Below, in pieces: positions 29,686-42,012 of a stretch of DNA of 64,000 nucleotides. The stretch spans positions 1-64,000 of the forward strand of contig JAWZYV010011908.1 in NCBI GenBank assembly GCA_038373885.1, in the 5' to 3' direction. How positions within the stretch are numbered: position 1 is the stretch's first letter; every line of letters starts with the position of its first letter. The notes under the pieces were generated by a model that had not been told where the DNA came from, did no database searches, and saw only the letters and a program-made list of their open reading frames with translations. Both the position numbers and the translations under genes were made by a program. The stretch is from Cheiracanthium punctorium (Eukaryota > Arthropoda > Arachnida > Araneae > Cheiracanthiidae).

Positions 29686-31320
29686 CAGGGTGTCCGTAAA
29701 AAGACTGATGGGTTTCAAAAATTCATAACAGGAAAACGGTTAAAAGTTGAAGAAATAATTCTTGCAGGAAATTCTTGTGTCTGAGCATAAATTTTTCTCC
29801 CAGATTTTCCGGTAATTAGATAAAAAAATTTCCGACTGATGGCGCTGTAGACATTGAACCTGCAAAACAAAGGAAAACAATTGATAATCAATGCACAAAG
29901 GCTTGATATCTTTTAGTGAATGAAAATCAGAGTACAATATTTTCGAAATGTGCACCATCAGCAGCAATCAAGTGTCGTAATCGGAGGACGAAATTAGCGG
30001 ACATTTTCTCTAAAGTGGTCAATGAAACAGGTGCACATTCGTCACTGATTATTTCATCAACTTCTTCAAGTGTTTGGGGATTTTTCCGGTAAACAGCATT
30101 TTTGAAGTGACCCCCAAAGGAGAAATCACATGGATTGAAGTCTGGTGAATATGGTGGCCAGTCAATTCCCTTGCCTGTTAAGCATGAGTAATTTAAAGCA
30201 ATTACCCGGTTATCAAAATACTCCTCCAAGAAACGGAAAACGTCGTCAGTCCGGTGAGGTCTCGCACCATCTTGCATGAACCAGGTTGTCGCGGATGAAT
30301 CGACCACAGCGTTTTCAATGGCCAAAAACTCGCGCAATATTTCAATGTATCGTTTGGATGTCACTGTATCACGGAGAAAAAAGGGTCCAATTACACTTCT
30401 ACTAGAAACAGCTGCCCATACAGACACTTTTGTAGAATAGAGTGATTTTGGAACACACACATGAGGGTTCTCAGTTCCCCAAATTCGGCAATTTTGCTTA
30501 CTGACGAAGCCACCGAGTTGGAAATGGGCTTCATCTGAAAACCAGGTACAGTTCACATCAATATTGCCACGATCAATCATATCCAGCAAATCATTCGCAA
30601 ACTGCTTCTTTTTCTCTACGGATGAGGTCCGAAGTGGTTGCTGTGTTTGAATTTTGTACGGGAGCAAGTTCAAGCACTTCCGTATTATTGTATGCACCGA
30701 TGTTTTGCCCACATGGCATACGGCTGCAGTTTCCCGGACTGATTTTCTAGGAGAGCGGGCAATTGTTTCCTCGACGATCTGTACATTTGCTTCTGTAATA
30801 ACCGACCGGTGTCGTCCTCCACTGTTGATTTTCTCGTCCGCTACACTGCCAGTTCGTTGAAATTTCTCGTACAATGCTTTGATTGTATTCGGCTGCGGAC
30901 CTTTAGTGACTTGAAATTTGGACTGAAAGCTTCTTCTTGTTGCTGTCAAACTCTGACCTAATCGGTGAAATTCCAAAACTAGGAAAATCCGTTCTTCCAA
31001 CAAATACGTCATTTTTAATAGTTTCTGATTCTGCTAATCTGCTCTCTACTGATCGTCCCTCACCACAAACACTCCTTTTAAAGTGAAAACATCAATTCCT
31101 TCTGCGGCTGCGTCTCTTGATGATTTGCATAAATCAAACTGGAACAAACCGTAAAAGAGACATGCAGCGCCACCTGTCGGAATTTTTTTAAACTAAAAAC
31201 CTGAAAATCTGTGAGGGAAAATTTATGTTCAGACACAAGAATTTCCTGCAAGAATTATATCTTTAACCGTTTTTCTGTTATGAATTTTTGAAAACCGTCA
31301 GTCTTTTTACGGGCACCCGG
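29686..31320 (-). mobile_element. Mariner-like element with intact transposase
   Basis: The 1,635-bp element is flanked by TA (29684-29685 and 31321-31322). Inverted ends of about 60 bp start CAGGGTGTCCGTAAAAAGAC on the left and, reversed, CCGGGTGCCCGTAAAAAGAC on the right. It encodes a full-length transposase on the minus strand. CAGGGTG ends and TA duplication are usual for the Tc1/mariner group. Confidence 0.88.
29927..31012 (-). CDS. Tc1/mariner-superfamily transposase, intact
   Basis: A 361-codon ORF from a true ATG. The N-terminal third is helix-turn-helix-like (KFQVTKGPQPNTIKALYEKF, then a second HTH around SVRETAAVCHVGKTSVHTII). The catalytic core has WFSDEAHF, FMQDGARPHR and WPPYSPDFNPCDF, supplying the acidic triad (D...D...D type, since CDF replaces the E of Tc1). 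No stop or shift interrupts it, so it is the best-preserved transposase in the window. It would cut and paste the element at TA sites. Confidence 0.88.
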   Translation of the reverse strand: MTYLLEERIFLVLEFHRLGQSLTATRRSFQSKFQVTKGPQPNTIKALYEKFQRTGSVADEKINSGGRHRSVITEANVQIVEETIARSPRKSVRETAAVCHVGKTSVHTIIRKCLNLLPYKIQTQQPLRTSSVEKKKQFANDLLDMIDRGNIDVNCTWFSDEAHFQLGGFVSKQNCRIWGTENPHVCVPKSLYSTKVSVWAAVSSRSVIGPFFLRDTVTSKRYIEILREFLAIENAVVDSSATTWFMQDGARPHRTDDVFRFLEEYFDNRVIALNYSCLTGKGIDWPPYSPDFNPCDFSFGGHFKNAVYRKNPQTLEEVDEIISDECAPVSLTTLEKMSANFVLRLRHLIAADGAHFENIVL

Positions 31321-31322
31321 TA

Positions 31323-33257
31323 AATCGTGAAAAAACGAGCATTGCTACTTTACACGGAGACTTGCAATCAACGATAAAATAATTCAGTGCACAGCGATGA
31401 AACTAGTGGGAATAATACTGTTACAGGGGGCAGGTCGCCAAGTATGAAACGTCGCCAAATTGTGAAGATGGGTAAACAGGCCTACGATGGAGTGATGTTC
31501 TCAAGTAACCCTTATAAGGAGTTGAGGTGTTGTTGAGTTGTGTTCTTGTTTCATGATGTCATTAGAAATTATGTGATTGGTCAAAGAAATTAACTGGGAA
31601 GTTTGAAGGAATTATGTGACTGGTTGAAAGAATTTATCTGTAACCGAACCTGAAATGAACCGTTGAACATGCTTGTTTGTTGTGATTCGGTGGTCGACAA
31701 GTGCGCAGTTATTTAATATGGTATTTCAGAAGTGAAATTTTATTTTTTTTATATTAAATGAGGATAAGTTTTCTAAAACTGAAAGAATTTGCTTTATGTA
31801 AAGATGTGTTCTGTATAAATTTTGTATGTGCTGTATATGGAAATTTGAAAGTGTTTGTTAGACAGAATATTAAACGTATCCGCGGTAGGCTTAAATTCTG
31901 CTTATTGGTGCGCTTTTTGATGCATCAAGGCCATTAAGTAAGGAATTAAATAGAAGATTTGAGGTATGTGCTTTTGTTTATTTAAATATTTATTGTATGA
32001 TATACTGCTGTATTGGTTTACGGTTGAGATTTAATATTATTGTTTTCTACTGTAGCATATTTATATAAAGATTATCGTATGCTGTGTTATTTAAATTTTA
32101 TGTGAATTGCTGAATAATGATTTGTGATGAAAAATGGAGATTTTTAGTGATTTAAGAAAGATGGATAATTTTATTTGATGTATGGGTTTACTTACATGGA
32201 TTTGCAGAAAACAGGTACAATACTTCGGTTTAATACGAATTAATGTATAAGGATTTTGCGGTTGTTTGTGGTGAGTTTTGATTTTATTCTGTTTTTAGTA
32301 ATGTAAATTTTGTGTGTTTTGAAGATATTAAAATTGAATGAATCTCCGGAGGGGGGGGGGTAGTCGGTTTATTTGAGTGTTTTTCTATTAATTTTAAACT
32401 GTGATTTTAACATTTTAAGGGAAATTTTGTTGTATATTTTTCTGCAGAAACATATTTTAGTATTTTGCCTCTTTTGAGCGATTTATATTATTTATTTTTT
32501 AATGTACACATAACCCAGAGGTAGTGCTTTGTTCATGTTCATTTTGTTTTTAATTGCATTTAAGTAAATGCACAAATGTTTTAATAAGGTGTTTAGATAA
32601 ATGTATTGTAGTTTTTGGGTTTATTTCTTCTTATAACTACGTATGTTTATGTTATGTTTTGCGAGAAAGCAAAGTCGCCAAGGTTAGACGTTGGCGACAA
32701 AAAGAAGTCGCCAACTCAACCTGCCCCCGCTTACGGTATTATTCCCAAATCAGTCACACAGCACAGATCTCATCAAATACAAATTGTTCAACTTTTGGAG
32801 TCAGTACTCGGCATTAACTATTCACAATTCACTTTATACTTCCACCGGCACCGGACGAGCGCCCATTTTGTGGGGTTGCAGTGTAGGGCATCGATCGACG
32901 ACACAACTCATCAACACCTTTATTAAAACTTAAACATTGGCAATGGAACATCGCCATTAAAACCAATTAACACATTAAACTTTATATCCAATATCGGCAA
33001 CAACACACGATAAGTGCCATTAAAAGCATCACCCGGCACGCACACTTTTGTTCGGAAATGGGTTTTGTGTGGATGTATACCAGGCATCGCGCCGCTCCAC
33101 GCACACTTCTCCCGCTACAAAAAAAAACCCAAAAAAAAACTGGCGACTGACCATGAGTTATATTACAAGCCATCTTTTCACCTTGTCGTTCGCAGCGCCT
33201 AACCACACTGACCTATACTTTACATATTCACTGGCTGCTTATGGTAATGGGCAGAGG
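31323..33257. other. Non-coding sequence with a G-rich tract
   Basis: No coding gene recognised. A run of ten or more G lies near 32349, and the segment 32660-33210 is more GC-rich with short ORFs on both strands that match nothing I know. The motif GTCGCCAA recurs (31434, 32672, 32706), which is also found in repeats at 34270 and 63560. Confidence 0.5.
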
Positions 33258-33791
33258 AAAAGCATCTGAGTGACAGGGATAGTTCCCACACATATATATT
33301 GTTGCAGAACACTCTGCTAATTTCTGGGTTCGTCGTTTTAAAGTCCAGTTGGTGTAGAAAGTTCTAGTAAAGAGCGCATTTGTCAGGATGGAAAACGAAC
33401 TTTATTTCTTCTCGAACTTCGTCGAACAATCAGCTAAAAGCATCTGAGTGACAGGGATAGTTCCCACACATATATATTGTTGCAGAACACTCTGCTAATT
33501 TCTGGGTTCGTCGTTTTAAAGTCCAGTTGGTGTAGAAAGTTCTAGTAAAGAGCGCATTTGTCAGGATGGAAAACGAACTTTATTTCTTCTCGAACTTCGT
33601 CGAACAATCAGCTAAAAGCATCTGAGTGACAGGGATAGTTCCCACACATATATATTGTTGCAGAACACTCTGCTAATTTCTGGGTTCGTCGTTTTAAAGT
33701 CCAGTTGGTGTAGAAAGTTCTAGTAAAGAGCGCATTTGTCAGGATGGAAAACGAACTTTATTTCTTCTCGAACTTCGTCGAACAATCAGCT
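33258..33791. repeat. Three tandem copies of a 178-bp unit
   Basis: The units 33258-33435, 33436-33613 and 33614-33791 appear identical by eye. Each starts AAAAGCATCTGAGTGACAGG and ends GTCGAACAATCAGCT. The near-perfect identity means very recent expansion or an assembly duplication. A GAATTC-like promoter or coding role is not apparent. Confidence 0.95.
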
Positions 33792-34598
33792 GTACAAAAT
33801 TCACAAGCACAAGCAGACAGTAGTGTGCTTTTAACAGTCTGCTTAGTACATAAGCTTTCACAAATGCTGTATTTCTCACGCAAAATAAAACACTTCCACA
33901 GGCAAAAATTCAGTGAAAATATATGAGGGATTTCGTAAACAGTCTCTCAAGACTAAGCAATGAAGAATTTACACACAACACTTTAAAACAAGGTTTCCAA
34001 AAGGCAAACGAAAGTACCGCTTTTGTAGCACAATACAATTCACAGCGTAATATAGTGAACACTCTCAACGAATTCTCGGTGAGAAACTGACTTGAAATCT
34101 CCGGTCTGTCTGCCTATTTATACCCTCAGACGTACATTCTAAAAAACTCGGGACCTCTCTAAAGGGTCCCCGAACAAACGCGAATTCATTACGTCATAAA
34201 AAAGAAATATTAGGATATTATGAATGTTAATAAGGAAAACCAACTTTACAAGCCCCATTGGAAAAATCGCACCAAATGACAAAAATGTCGCCAAGCTTGG
34301 CTACTTTTAGCGAAATATCGCCCAATTTGGTTCCAAAAACTGTTGAACTGTTGTAAATTGAAGTCCCCAAAAGTGAGGTTAGCGAAGGCCTAGGACCAAT
34401 ATTTCTCAAGATTTCTAGAAATGCAATACTAATCAACGGGGAAAGCCTAAACTCCGTATCTCCGGTTCTAGTTGTCCGATTTCGACGCAACAAAAAGCAA
34501 AATTTAACTATTTGATGCGTAGAATACGAATTTTAAACCATTTTAAACTCCAGAACAGCGGTTCGCCCCGATAATTCGTAACAATATATATATATATA
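33792..34598. other. No recognised feature
   Basis: Contains a TATTTATACC string near 34116 and GTCGCCAA near 34288, but no ORF or element end that I can support. Confidence 0.5.
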
Positions 34599-35595
34599 GT
34601 GACTCAAAATAGATGTTAAGGCGGTTATTTTTTAAACAGTAAGTGATCGAAACATACTTCCAATTAGAAAAGTTCGTCAAATTAAGAGTAGCTTTCAGAT
34701 ATGGCATTTTTTTACTGGGGGTTGTATACATATTAAAATACGAAATTTAATTTTTATACGGTCCCGCCTTTCCTACCATTTATATTTAGAAGAATGTTGC
34801 TCTTTGTCTAAGAAAATTAATAAAACAAGCCCCGTGTCTCTAAGTGAAATAGTTGGCATTTGTCGCCAAGCACTAAGGGGATGTCTCAAAAGTGAGAAAA
34901 ATGTAATTACTTTTCAACTGACGTTAATTTATGTTAATAGTTACTGGATAGACAGAGTTCACTCCTCAAATCCTAATTTATCTAGAATTTTCCTTAAAGC
35001 ATGTTTGGCAGTTTTTAGAGAAAGTTACCACACGATTCATGATTTTGTCATTTACACTTTAAAATTCCTTCTCTACAAGCGTGATGTAATTAGTGGATGA
35101 CCCCCCTATAAGAATAAATTATCGCTAATTTCATAAAGCAGTACCGATCATTTTAGGCAAAACTGTACCTGTTCATTTCACACATTTGAATGCGTTCTTG
35201 CTTTTCCCAACAATGGAATCTTTATTTATCTTTTATAAACTCATAGTTGGTCCTATAGCTAGTTTCACCTGAAAACTGACGCCAACACAGTAGGTAAAGT
35301 GGTGTAAGTCATCATTTTCAAAATTAATTTTCTCGCTAACTATATCACGTAGAGACACGGGATTTGTTTTATTAAGTTTCTTAGGCAAAGAGCAACATTC
35401 TTCTAACTATAAAGGGTAGGAAAGAAGGACCGTATAAAAATTAAATTTCGTATTTTAATATGTATAAACACCCAGTAAAAAAATGTCATATCTGAAAGCT
35501 ACTCTTAATTTGAGGAACTTTTCTAATTGGAAGTATGTTTCGATCACTCACGGTTTAAAAAATAATCGCCTTAGCATCTATTTTGAATCGCCCGG
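34599..35595. mobile_element. Foldback MITE with about 250-bp inverted arms
   Basis: The left arm (34599-34870) and right arm (about 35325-35595) are imperfect inverted repeats along their length. Both carry the motif TCAAAATAGATG near the ends and GAGACACGG near the inner side. TA-rich sequence flanks both ends, which suits a Tc1/mariner-derived MITE. No coding content. A related fragment is found at 63489-63680. Confidence 0.75.
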
Positions 35596-35979
35596 TATAT
35601 ACATTATACAGTGCGTCCCAAAAGTTTATAGACAACAGTTTTTTTTTTCATTTTATAATTGAAAAAGGTGAATAAATATTTCAAAAAGCATTTTAAATTA
35701 TAATTAACATCCAGACAATAATGATACTTTACAAAAATAATATCACACAATTGCAGACTTTGCTATAAAAACTAAAAATGAAAATTCAGTGTCCCAAAAG
35801 TTAATAGACAACTCATTTTTTTTTTCTTTAACATTTAAATCTTTGAGCCATTTTTTCTAATTACTACAAAAACTCGATCAGGCATACTCGAAATAAGAGT
35901 TTGAAGAGATTCTAGCTTTAGAGAAAACCAACTTCATTTAATTTGCAACTTTAGATCTTGAACTGTTGTAAATTGACGC

Positions 35980-36351
35980 TCATTAGCATATACGTCTCTA
36001 GATAATATTCCTCCTCAAAGGTTCTCCACTGGGTTCAGGTTAGGACTTAGGTCTGGCCAGTTCAAAACAGCTACTTGGTTTCGTCTAAACCATTACATTG
36101 TGGAGTTTGAGACGTGAATGGAGAAATTGTCTTGCTGATATATCCATTTGTCCCCCCCCCCTAGCAACTTTCCGAATGGCAGTAACTGTACTTCAAGCAT
36201 TTTCTGGTAATCTTCGGAACACTGACGACCTTCTAAAAAACAGTTTCGGTAGCTTCATTATAGGAAAATGCTCCCTATACCATGAGTGAACACCCTAGTT
36301 GCTGTCTGCTGAAAAAAATTTGCGTTTCTGTGCGAATATCGTGCCGGTAAT
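35980..36351 (-). pseudogene. Tc1-like transposase, C-terminal part
   Basis: Degenerate minus-strand sequence carries the end of the catalytic domain (a WPDLSPNLNP-like stretch near 36040-36070, read with shifts). It is separated from its N-terminal half at 39419-39865 by the hAT element. Many frame breaks. Confidence 0.5.
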
Positions 36352-36359
36352 ATGCCCAT

Positions 36360-39300
36360 TAGGGTGGTCACAAGAAATCAACTTTCCAATTTTTGGGGCG
36401 GCACCCCCCAAAAAGTTGCCAATAGGCTCAAAAATGAGATTGGTAAAGTTTCAGCTCATTTGCATAATATTAACCGCATTGACGTTAAAGTTTAGAAAAA
36501 TTGCGGTTTTTCGCAAAAAAGCAGTTTTTCCATCATAAAATGGATAAAATTGAGTCTAGAAACATGATGTTCTCGTTTCAGAAGAAAACTTCCCGCCTTG
36601 ATGAGTCACACATCACTTTTGTGTAAAAATTTACAGATTTAACTCTCCAAGCGTTTGTGATTTCAAATCCCGTCCACTTTATTCCAGTTTTCACTGCCAT
36701 ACATCTATAATAATAATCATTTGTAACACTGAGATATCATAAAATATGTTTGATATTAAAGTTTGTATGTAATTTAGAAGCCTTTTTTTTAAATAATTGC
36801 AAATCTTCCTGTTAAAAATTTTATTATTTTTTATAATTTAAAAAGTGCATGAAAATTTTACCGTGAAAACAACTTTAGATTATTTGCCCATTTCCAAAAC
36901 ACTCAGAGGGTAACATTCAGATCATATATAGTCCCAAAAAAAGCATATATCTAAGTTCTTTTCAGGACTAGATATGATCCGAATCCTAAAAGTTGGCTTT
37001 TTTATGAAAGTTCAAAAAATTATATTTCGTCTTTCTTCCTTTTGTTTTTCTTCGTTTTTCTTTATTTTTTTGTGTACAAAATAAAGGTTGTAATTTTAAA
37101 AATCTGAAATTTTAAAAAAATTAAATTTAAATTAAAGAATTAACAGAAAATAATGTCAAAGAAGGCATAAAATTGAGAACGCCTAACGTTTAGATATATT
37201 TGATTATTAAACTTATGTATCTAAGAGGAAGCACATTATAAAGAAAATAAATTATTATTGTTTACAATTTTTTGTTAAAGTGGCAAGGCTTAAATAATGT
37301 GTCTTTCGAAGAGTCTGGAAAAGTTTTTCTACATACGGATACTACCTATAGTAAAAACTGCTTTTGTTCTTCATCCTCAGTTAAACAGGATTTGTTTTAC
37401 TCCCCTTTCATCTGAGTCATTAAAAACCTTAAAAGCTTTCAGTATTTTTTTTCTTTCAAATAATACTGATTTTCACACCATGCATCGGGATCAGTATTCA
37501 AAAATTGTATATTAAAAACAAGTCTCTTTAAAAAAATTACTGTTCGAGATGAAATAAAAAAATTAACTTTTTTGAAACATTGTAGCTCTTACATCTTCAT
37601 CATCATCATTTTTTTTTTCAAATGCAATTGATTTTACAGCCATGCTTATTTTGGCTATTTTTGCCCAAGTGTCATCAAAAAATGAAATGCAACTTGCTCC
37701 AAGTTAAGATACCAAAGATGGCTTATCATTTTATAGATCTTTGTTTGCAGCCTCTTGATCAAATTTTCAGCATTGCAATAATTTTAAGTCTGGATTGGGG
37801 CTAAAGTCTGAGTGGAGTGTTGAACCATGCCTTTACATAAATATTTATTATAAATAAAAAAATGTCTGTAATACCTCCTTTTTCTAAATCTGTTAATGAG
37901 ACCTGGTGTCTGAAAAGAAGTATTTTGAGACAATAAATTGCCTTACATATCCACCTGGCATAATGAACAGCACCAGGTACTCAGAAAGAAATGTATATTT
38001 GTGGACTCCTATAAAAATTAAACAATGTTGGGTTAATTCTTTATAGTTATCCCTAAGCTGTTGATCTCTTAAATGTTCTGCAAGAAAATTTGAAATTTCT
38101 TCGAAATTTTGCGTTTTTTATATAATAGTTTCATCTTCAATAGCAGTTTTGTACTTCGTCTAGTCCAACTTAGACCACCCAATCTGAAATTTATAAAAAA
38201 TATCTGGATGAAGAGCAGTAGCTTCACCCAATTTGCAATCAAAACAAATTTTCGGATGATTTCTAAAATATGATGATGGTGTCAAGGAAAATATAGAAGA
38301 TTTCGATCCAGTAATTGCTGCAGCAAAAAAATGCACGTTCCCCTAAGGCAACAAGTGGTATCAAAACACATTGCCGGAATTTTTCCAAATGCCTCCCATC
38401 CTTCAAGTGCTGTAAATGCAGCTTTTGCCTATGAGTTATTCTCATATTATTTTCAAGCTGAGAAACTCCTATTAACTGTTCTTCATCGCCAAAGCTAATT
38501 AACTCGCTATTCTCTCTACATTTTCTTTATTCAAAATATGAGGAAGCATTTTTCCATCCCAGTGAATAACAACACCCTCTAAATCAGAATTTTAAAATCT
38601 GCTTTTGATGAGATCAATTCTTTGTTTTCGGAGTCTTATTGCACGTCAAGGGTCCTGCACCGGAAAGATATTATGTGTTAATGTTGAACCATTTTTACGC
38701 TATACCAGTATGTAAATAATAACGATAATATGGGAGCTAGGGGAGGCATAGCTCTTCCTTGCCCATACGTATGGGCACCCATGTCCATTCTAAAAGTAAA
38801 TAATAACAGAAAATAAAAATAACATTGTAATAAAGAAAATTTGAGAGGTTTGTATTAGATGTGCTTCAACTGAAATACAAATCAAGATCTTTCTTCTGAA
38901 GCACAGAAATGCATATCAAATAAATAAATATATTTCACGAATTGTAGTTTAAGTTTTGAAAATTCTTGATTTATTTTTTGTTTTTTGATGCAAATAATAC
39001 AAAAGACGGTCAAAATTACTTAAAATTCTTAATTTGTCTTTTTTTCACTAATTTTACAAATATTCAGATTTTGGTGGTACAATTCACAAACTGCCCTAAA
39101 AAACACTGACTGCCAGTAAATATTGGTTTCGTTGAGAGTAAAAGTTCAAAACAACAACATTTTTTATGAAATAAAACATGAACCAGGACTGTAGAGGAAA
39201 TAGTTTATACTAAATGAAGGAAAAACTAGATATTTTTGGAAAAAAATGGTTGTTTTTCAAGAATTCAACCTCGATGCGGCACGGGTTAATACTTTGCAGT

Positions 39301-39410
39301 TGAGCTAAAACTTTGCCAATCTCATTTTCTAGTCAATTGGCAACTTTTAGGGGGGGTGCCCCCAAAATTAACATAAAAATTTTTTCCCCATATAACATGT
39401 GACTACCCTA
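36360..39410 (-). mobile_element. hAT element, degenerate, nested in a Tc1-like element
   Basis: The 3,051-bp insert is flanked by an exact 8-bp duplication ATGCCCAT (36352-36359 and 39411-39418), the hAT signature. The ends are TAGGGTGGTCAC and its near inverse GTGACTACCCTA. A further inner repeat near both ends (GGGGCGGCACCCCCC on the left, AGGGGGGGTGCCCCC on the right) extends the TIR. Confidence 0.88.
37500..38680 (-). pseudogene. hAT-type transposase remnant
   Basis: On the minus strand near 38575-38540 the product reads VVIHWDGKMLPHIL, which matches the HWDGKLLPD-like motif of a transposase family widespread in arthropod genomes. It is followed by a broken GVSQLEN region and, near 38360-38290, sequence resembling the conserved GACxLLE and RHHxxE block in a shifted frame. 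Stops and shifts are frequent. Outer limits are approximate. Confidence 0.5.
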
Positions 39411-39418
39411 ATGCCCAT

Positions 39419-39865
39419 TCATTGGGGTCATCTAAATTGAAATTCTTTTCATCACTGAAGAGAACACTCAAGAATTCATCTGTCCAGTTCATATGCTTTC
39501 GAGCTCTCTGAACACGAGTGTCCTTATACCTTTTTGTCAATTTTGGTGAACGAAGCATTTTGCGATAAGCAAGCAATTTACTTACCTGCAGCAGTCGATG
39601 GACAGTGGATTTTGATACTGGAATGGTCATTTCTCTAGAAATTGACCGTACAGACAAGTTCTGGGTTGAAGATCTCTCTGTCTTGCCGTTTAGTTGTTTT
39701 CTTTGGTCGCCCACTGCGAGATTTTGCTTTCAAATCCTCACCTTTTGACAGAATTCGATAAATACCAGCCCTACTGCGTCCAAGTTTTCTTGCAATATCT
39801 GCAACTTTCACTCCACGAGCATCCAAACGATAGATTTGGGAAATTTCAGTTTCGGAAAATTGCAC
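39419..39865 (-). pseudogene. Tc1-like transposase, N-terminal part
   Basis: It starts MQFSETEISQIYRLDARGVK and shows a helix-turn-helix (VADIARKLGRSRAGIYRIL) and then a GRPKKTTKRQDREI hinge, the Tc1 N-terminal layout. A frameshift near 39650-39690 leads to SISREMTIPVSKSTVHRLL and on to VLFSDEKNFNLD, the first catalytic Asp. The hAT insert cuts it directly after that. Confidence 0.75.
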
Positions 39866-42012
39866 GTTGCGAGGCGTCTTTACAATCAGTCGAAGAAAGA
39901 AACACAGCTTCGCTTTTATCTCAAAAACCTATTGAATGACCAGTACATGACCTTGAAACATGCAAATTTGGAGATCAGTACTCCAATCAACTTTTAAAGC
40001 CGGCTGTCAATATATTTTTGGGACAGCGTTATTTAGTTTTTATTTTTTTATATTAAATTTATGACTGTTTGAAGTACTTTAAGCATTTCACTATTTTTGT
40101 TGCGTCAATACATATTTGCATAATTCTTTCGTATTTCTTACTTGTTTGATTAACTCTTAAATCCAGAAAAACGCTAGTCTATAAACTTTTGGGACGCACT
40201 GTATATACAGGGTGTTTCAGTGAACCGTTTCAGAACTTCTAAGTGGGGTAGGGTACATCCTGACAACTCGAAATCATATATATATGTTGGGTCAGAAATG
40301 CTTTCCTGAAGAGGTGTTGTACACAGAAGCACCATAAAGAAAAGAGACCGTAAGTGAGAAATCGTTTTAATAATACATGAAAAGAAGCAAAAGGTACATG
40401 GATTAAAGTAAGTGTTCGAAATTTCTTCCACGGGCTACAATGCACGCCTCACATCTCCGATGCATGGACATCCGAACATTCTGGAATACTCCAGGCATAT
40501 CTCGAATTTCTCCAGCAGCTATTGCGATTCTTGCAATCAGCTCCTCAGCCTTGTCAACAGGAGTGTCATAAACTAGCGATTTCATATGACCCCAGAAATA
40601 AAAATCAAGACATGATAGGTCGGGTGACCCCCCCCCCGTCCGATCCAGTGTTGACGAAATGTGGCATCCAGGAAGTTACGAACATCTCTGCTATAATGGG
40701 CAGGAACTCCATCGTGTTGGAACTACATTGTCTGTTGCGTCGATGCAGACATCTGTTCATCTCTCAAAAGTTGTGGCAATACTTGCTGCAGAAAGAGCAA
40801 GTAGTTAGGTCCAGTTAGACGACGCGGTAACAGGTAAGGTTGAAGATCTCTCTGTCTTGCCGTTTAGTTGTTTTCTTTGGTCGCCCACTGCGAGATTTTG
40901 CTTTCAAATCCTCACCTTTTGACAGAATTCGATAAATACCAGCCCTACTGCGTCCAAGTTTTCTTGCAATATCTGCAACTTTCACTCCACGAGCATCCAA
41001 ACGATAGATTTGGGAAATTTCAGTTTCGGAAAATTGCACGTTGCGAGGCGTCTTTACAATCAGTCGAAGAAAGAAACACAGCTTCGCTTTTATCTCAAAA
41101 ACCTATTGAATGACCAGTACATGACCTTGAAACATGCAAATTTGGAGATCAGTACTCCAATCAACTTTTAAAGCCGGCTGTCAATATATTTTTGGGACAG
41201 CGTTATTTAGTTTTTATTTTTTTATATTAAATTTATGACTGTTTGAAGTACTTTAAGCATTTCACTATTTTTGTTGCGTCAATACATATTTGCATAATTC
41301 TTTCGTATTTCTTACTTGTTTGATTAACTCTTAAATCCAGAAAAACGCTAGTCTATAAACTTTTGGGACGCACTGTATATACAGGGTGTTTCAGTGAACC
41401 GTTTCAGAACTTCTAAGTGGGGTAGGGTACATCCTGACAACTCGAAATCATATATATATGTTGGGTCAGAAATGCTTTCCTGAAGAGGTGTTGTACACAG
41501 AAGCACCATAAAGAAAAGAGACCGTAAGTGAGAAATCGTTTTAATAATACATGAAAAGAAGCAAAAGGTACATGGATTAAAGTAAGTGTTCGAAATTTCT
41601 TCCACGGGCTACAATGCACGCCTCACATCTCCGATGCATGGACATCCGAACATTCTGGAATACTCCAGGCATATCTCGAATTTCTCCAGCAGCTATTGCG
41701 ATTCTTGCAATCAGCTCCTCAGCCTTGTCAACAGGAGTGTCATAAACTAGCGATTTCATATGACCCCAGAAATAAAAATCAAGACATGATAGGTCGGGTG
41801 ACCCCCCCCCCGTCCGATCCAGTGTTGACGAAATGTGGCATCCAGGAAGTTACGAACATCTCTGCTATAATGGGCAGGAACTCCATCGTGTTGGAACTAC
41901 ATTGTCTGTTGCGTCGATGCAGACATCTGTTCATCTCTCAAAAGTTGTGGCAATACTTGCTGCAGAAAGAGCAAGTAGTTAGGTCCAGTTAGACGACGCG
42001 GTAACAGGTAAG
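39665..42012. repeat. 1174-bp tandem duplication across two elements
   Basis: The segment 39665-40838 is repeated as 40839-42012 with period 1174. I found no differences, including a C10 run near 40629 and 41803. Each unit holds the N-terminal third of the Tc1-like transposase, the right end of that element and the left third of the next element. So the 3' copy carries a second truncated HTH ORF (40815-41039). The junctions share a GGT microhomology. It is a recent duplication or an assembly artefact. Confidence 0.92.

Larger units (their letters stand above)
35609..40201 (-). mobile_element. Tc1-like element interrupted by a hAT insertion
   Basis: Its ends are CAGTGCGTCCCAAAAGTTTA (left) and the exact inverse on the right, flanked by TA at 35607-35608 and 40202-40203. 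Removing the 3.05-kb hAT insert leaves about 1.54 kb, normal for Tc1 elements. Confidence 0.85.

Noticed and set aside
32554..33269. Cluster of ORFs of 60-104 codons on both strands
   Set aside because: All frames are open together because the local base composition is richer in G and C. No domain is visible in any frame.
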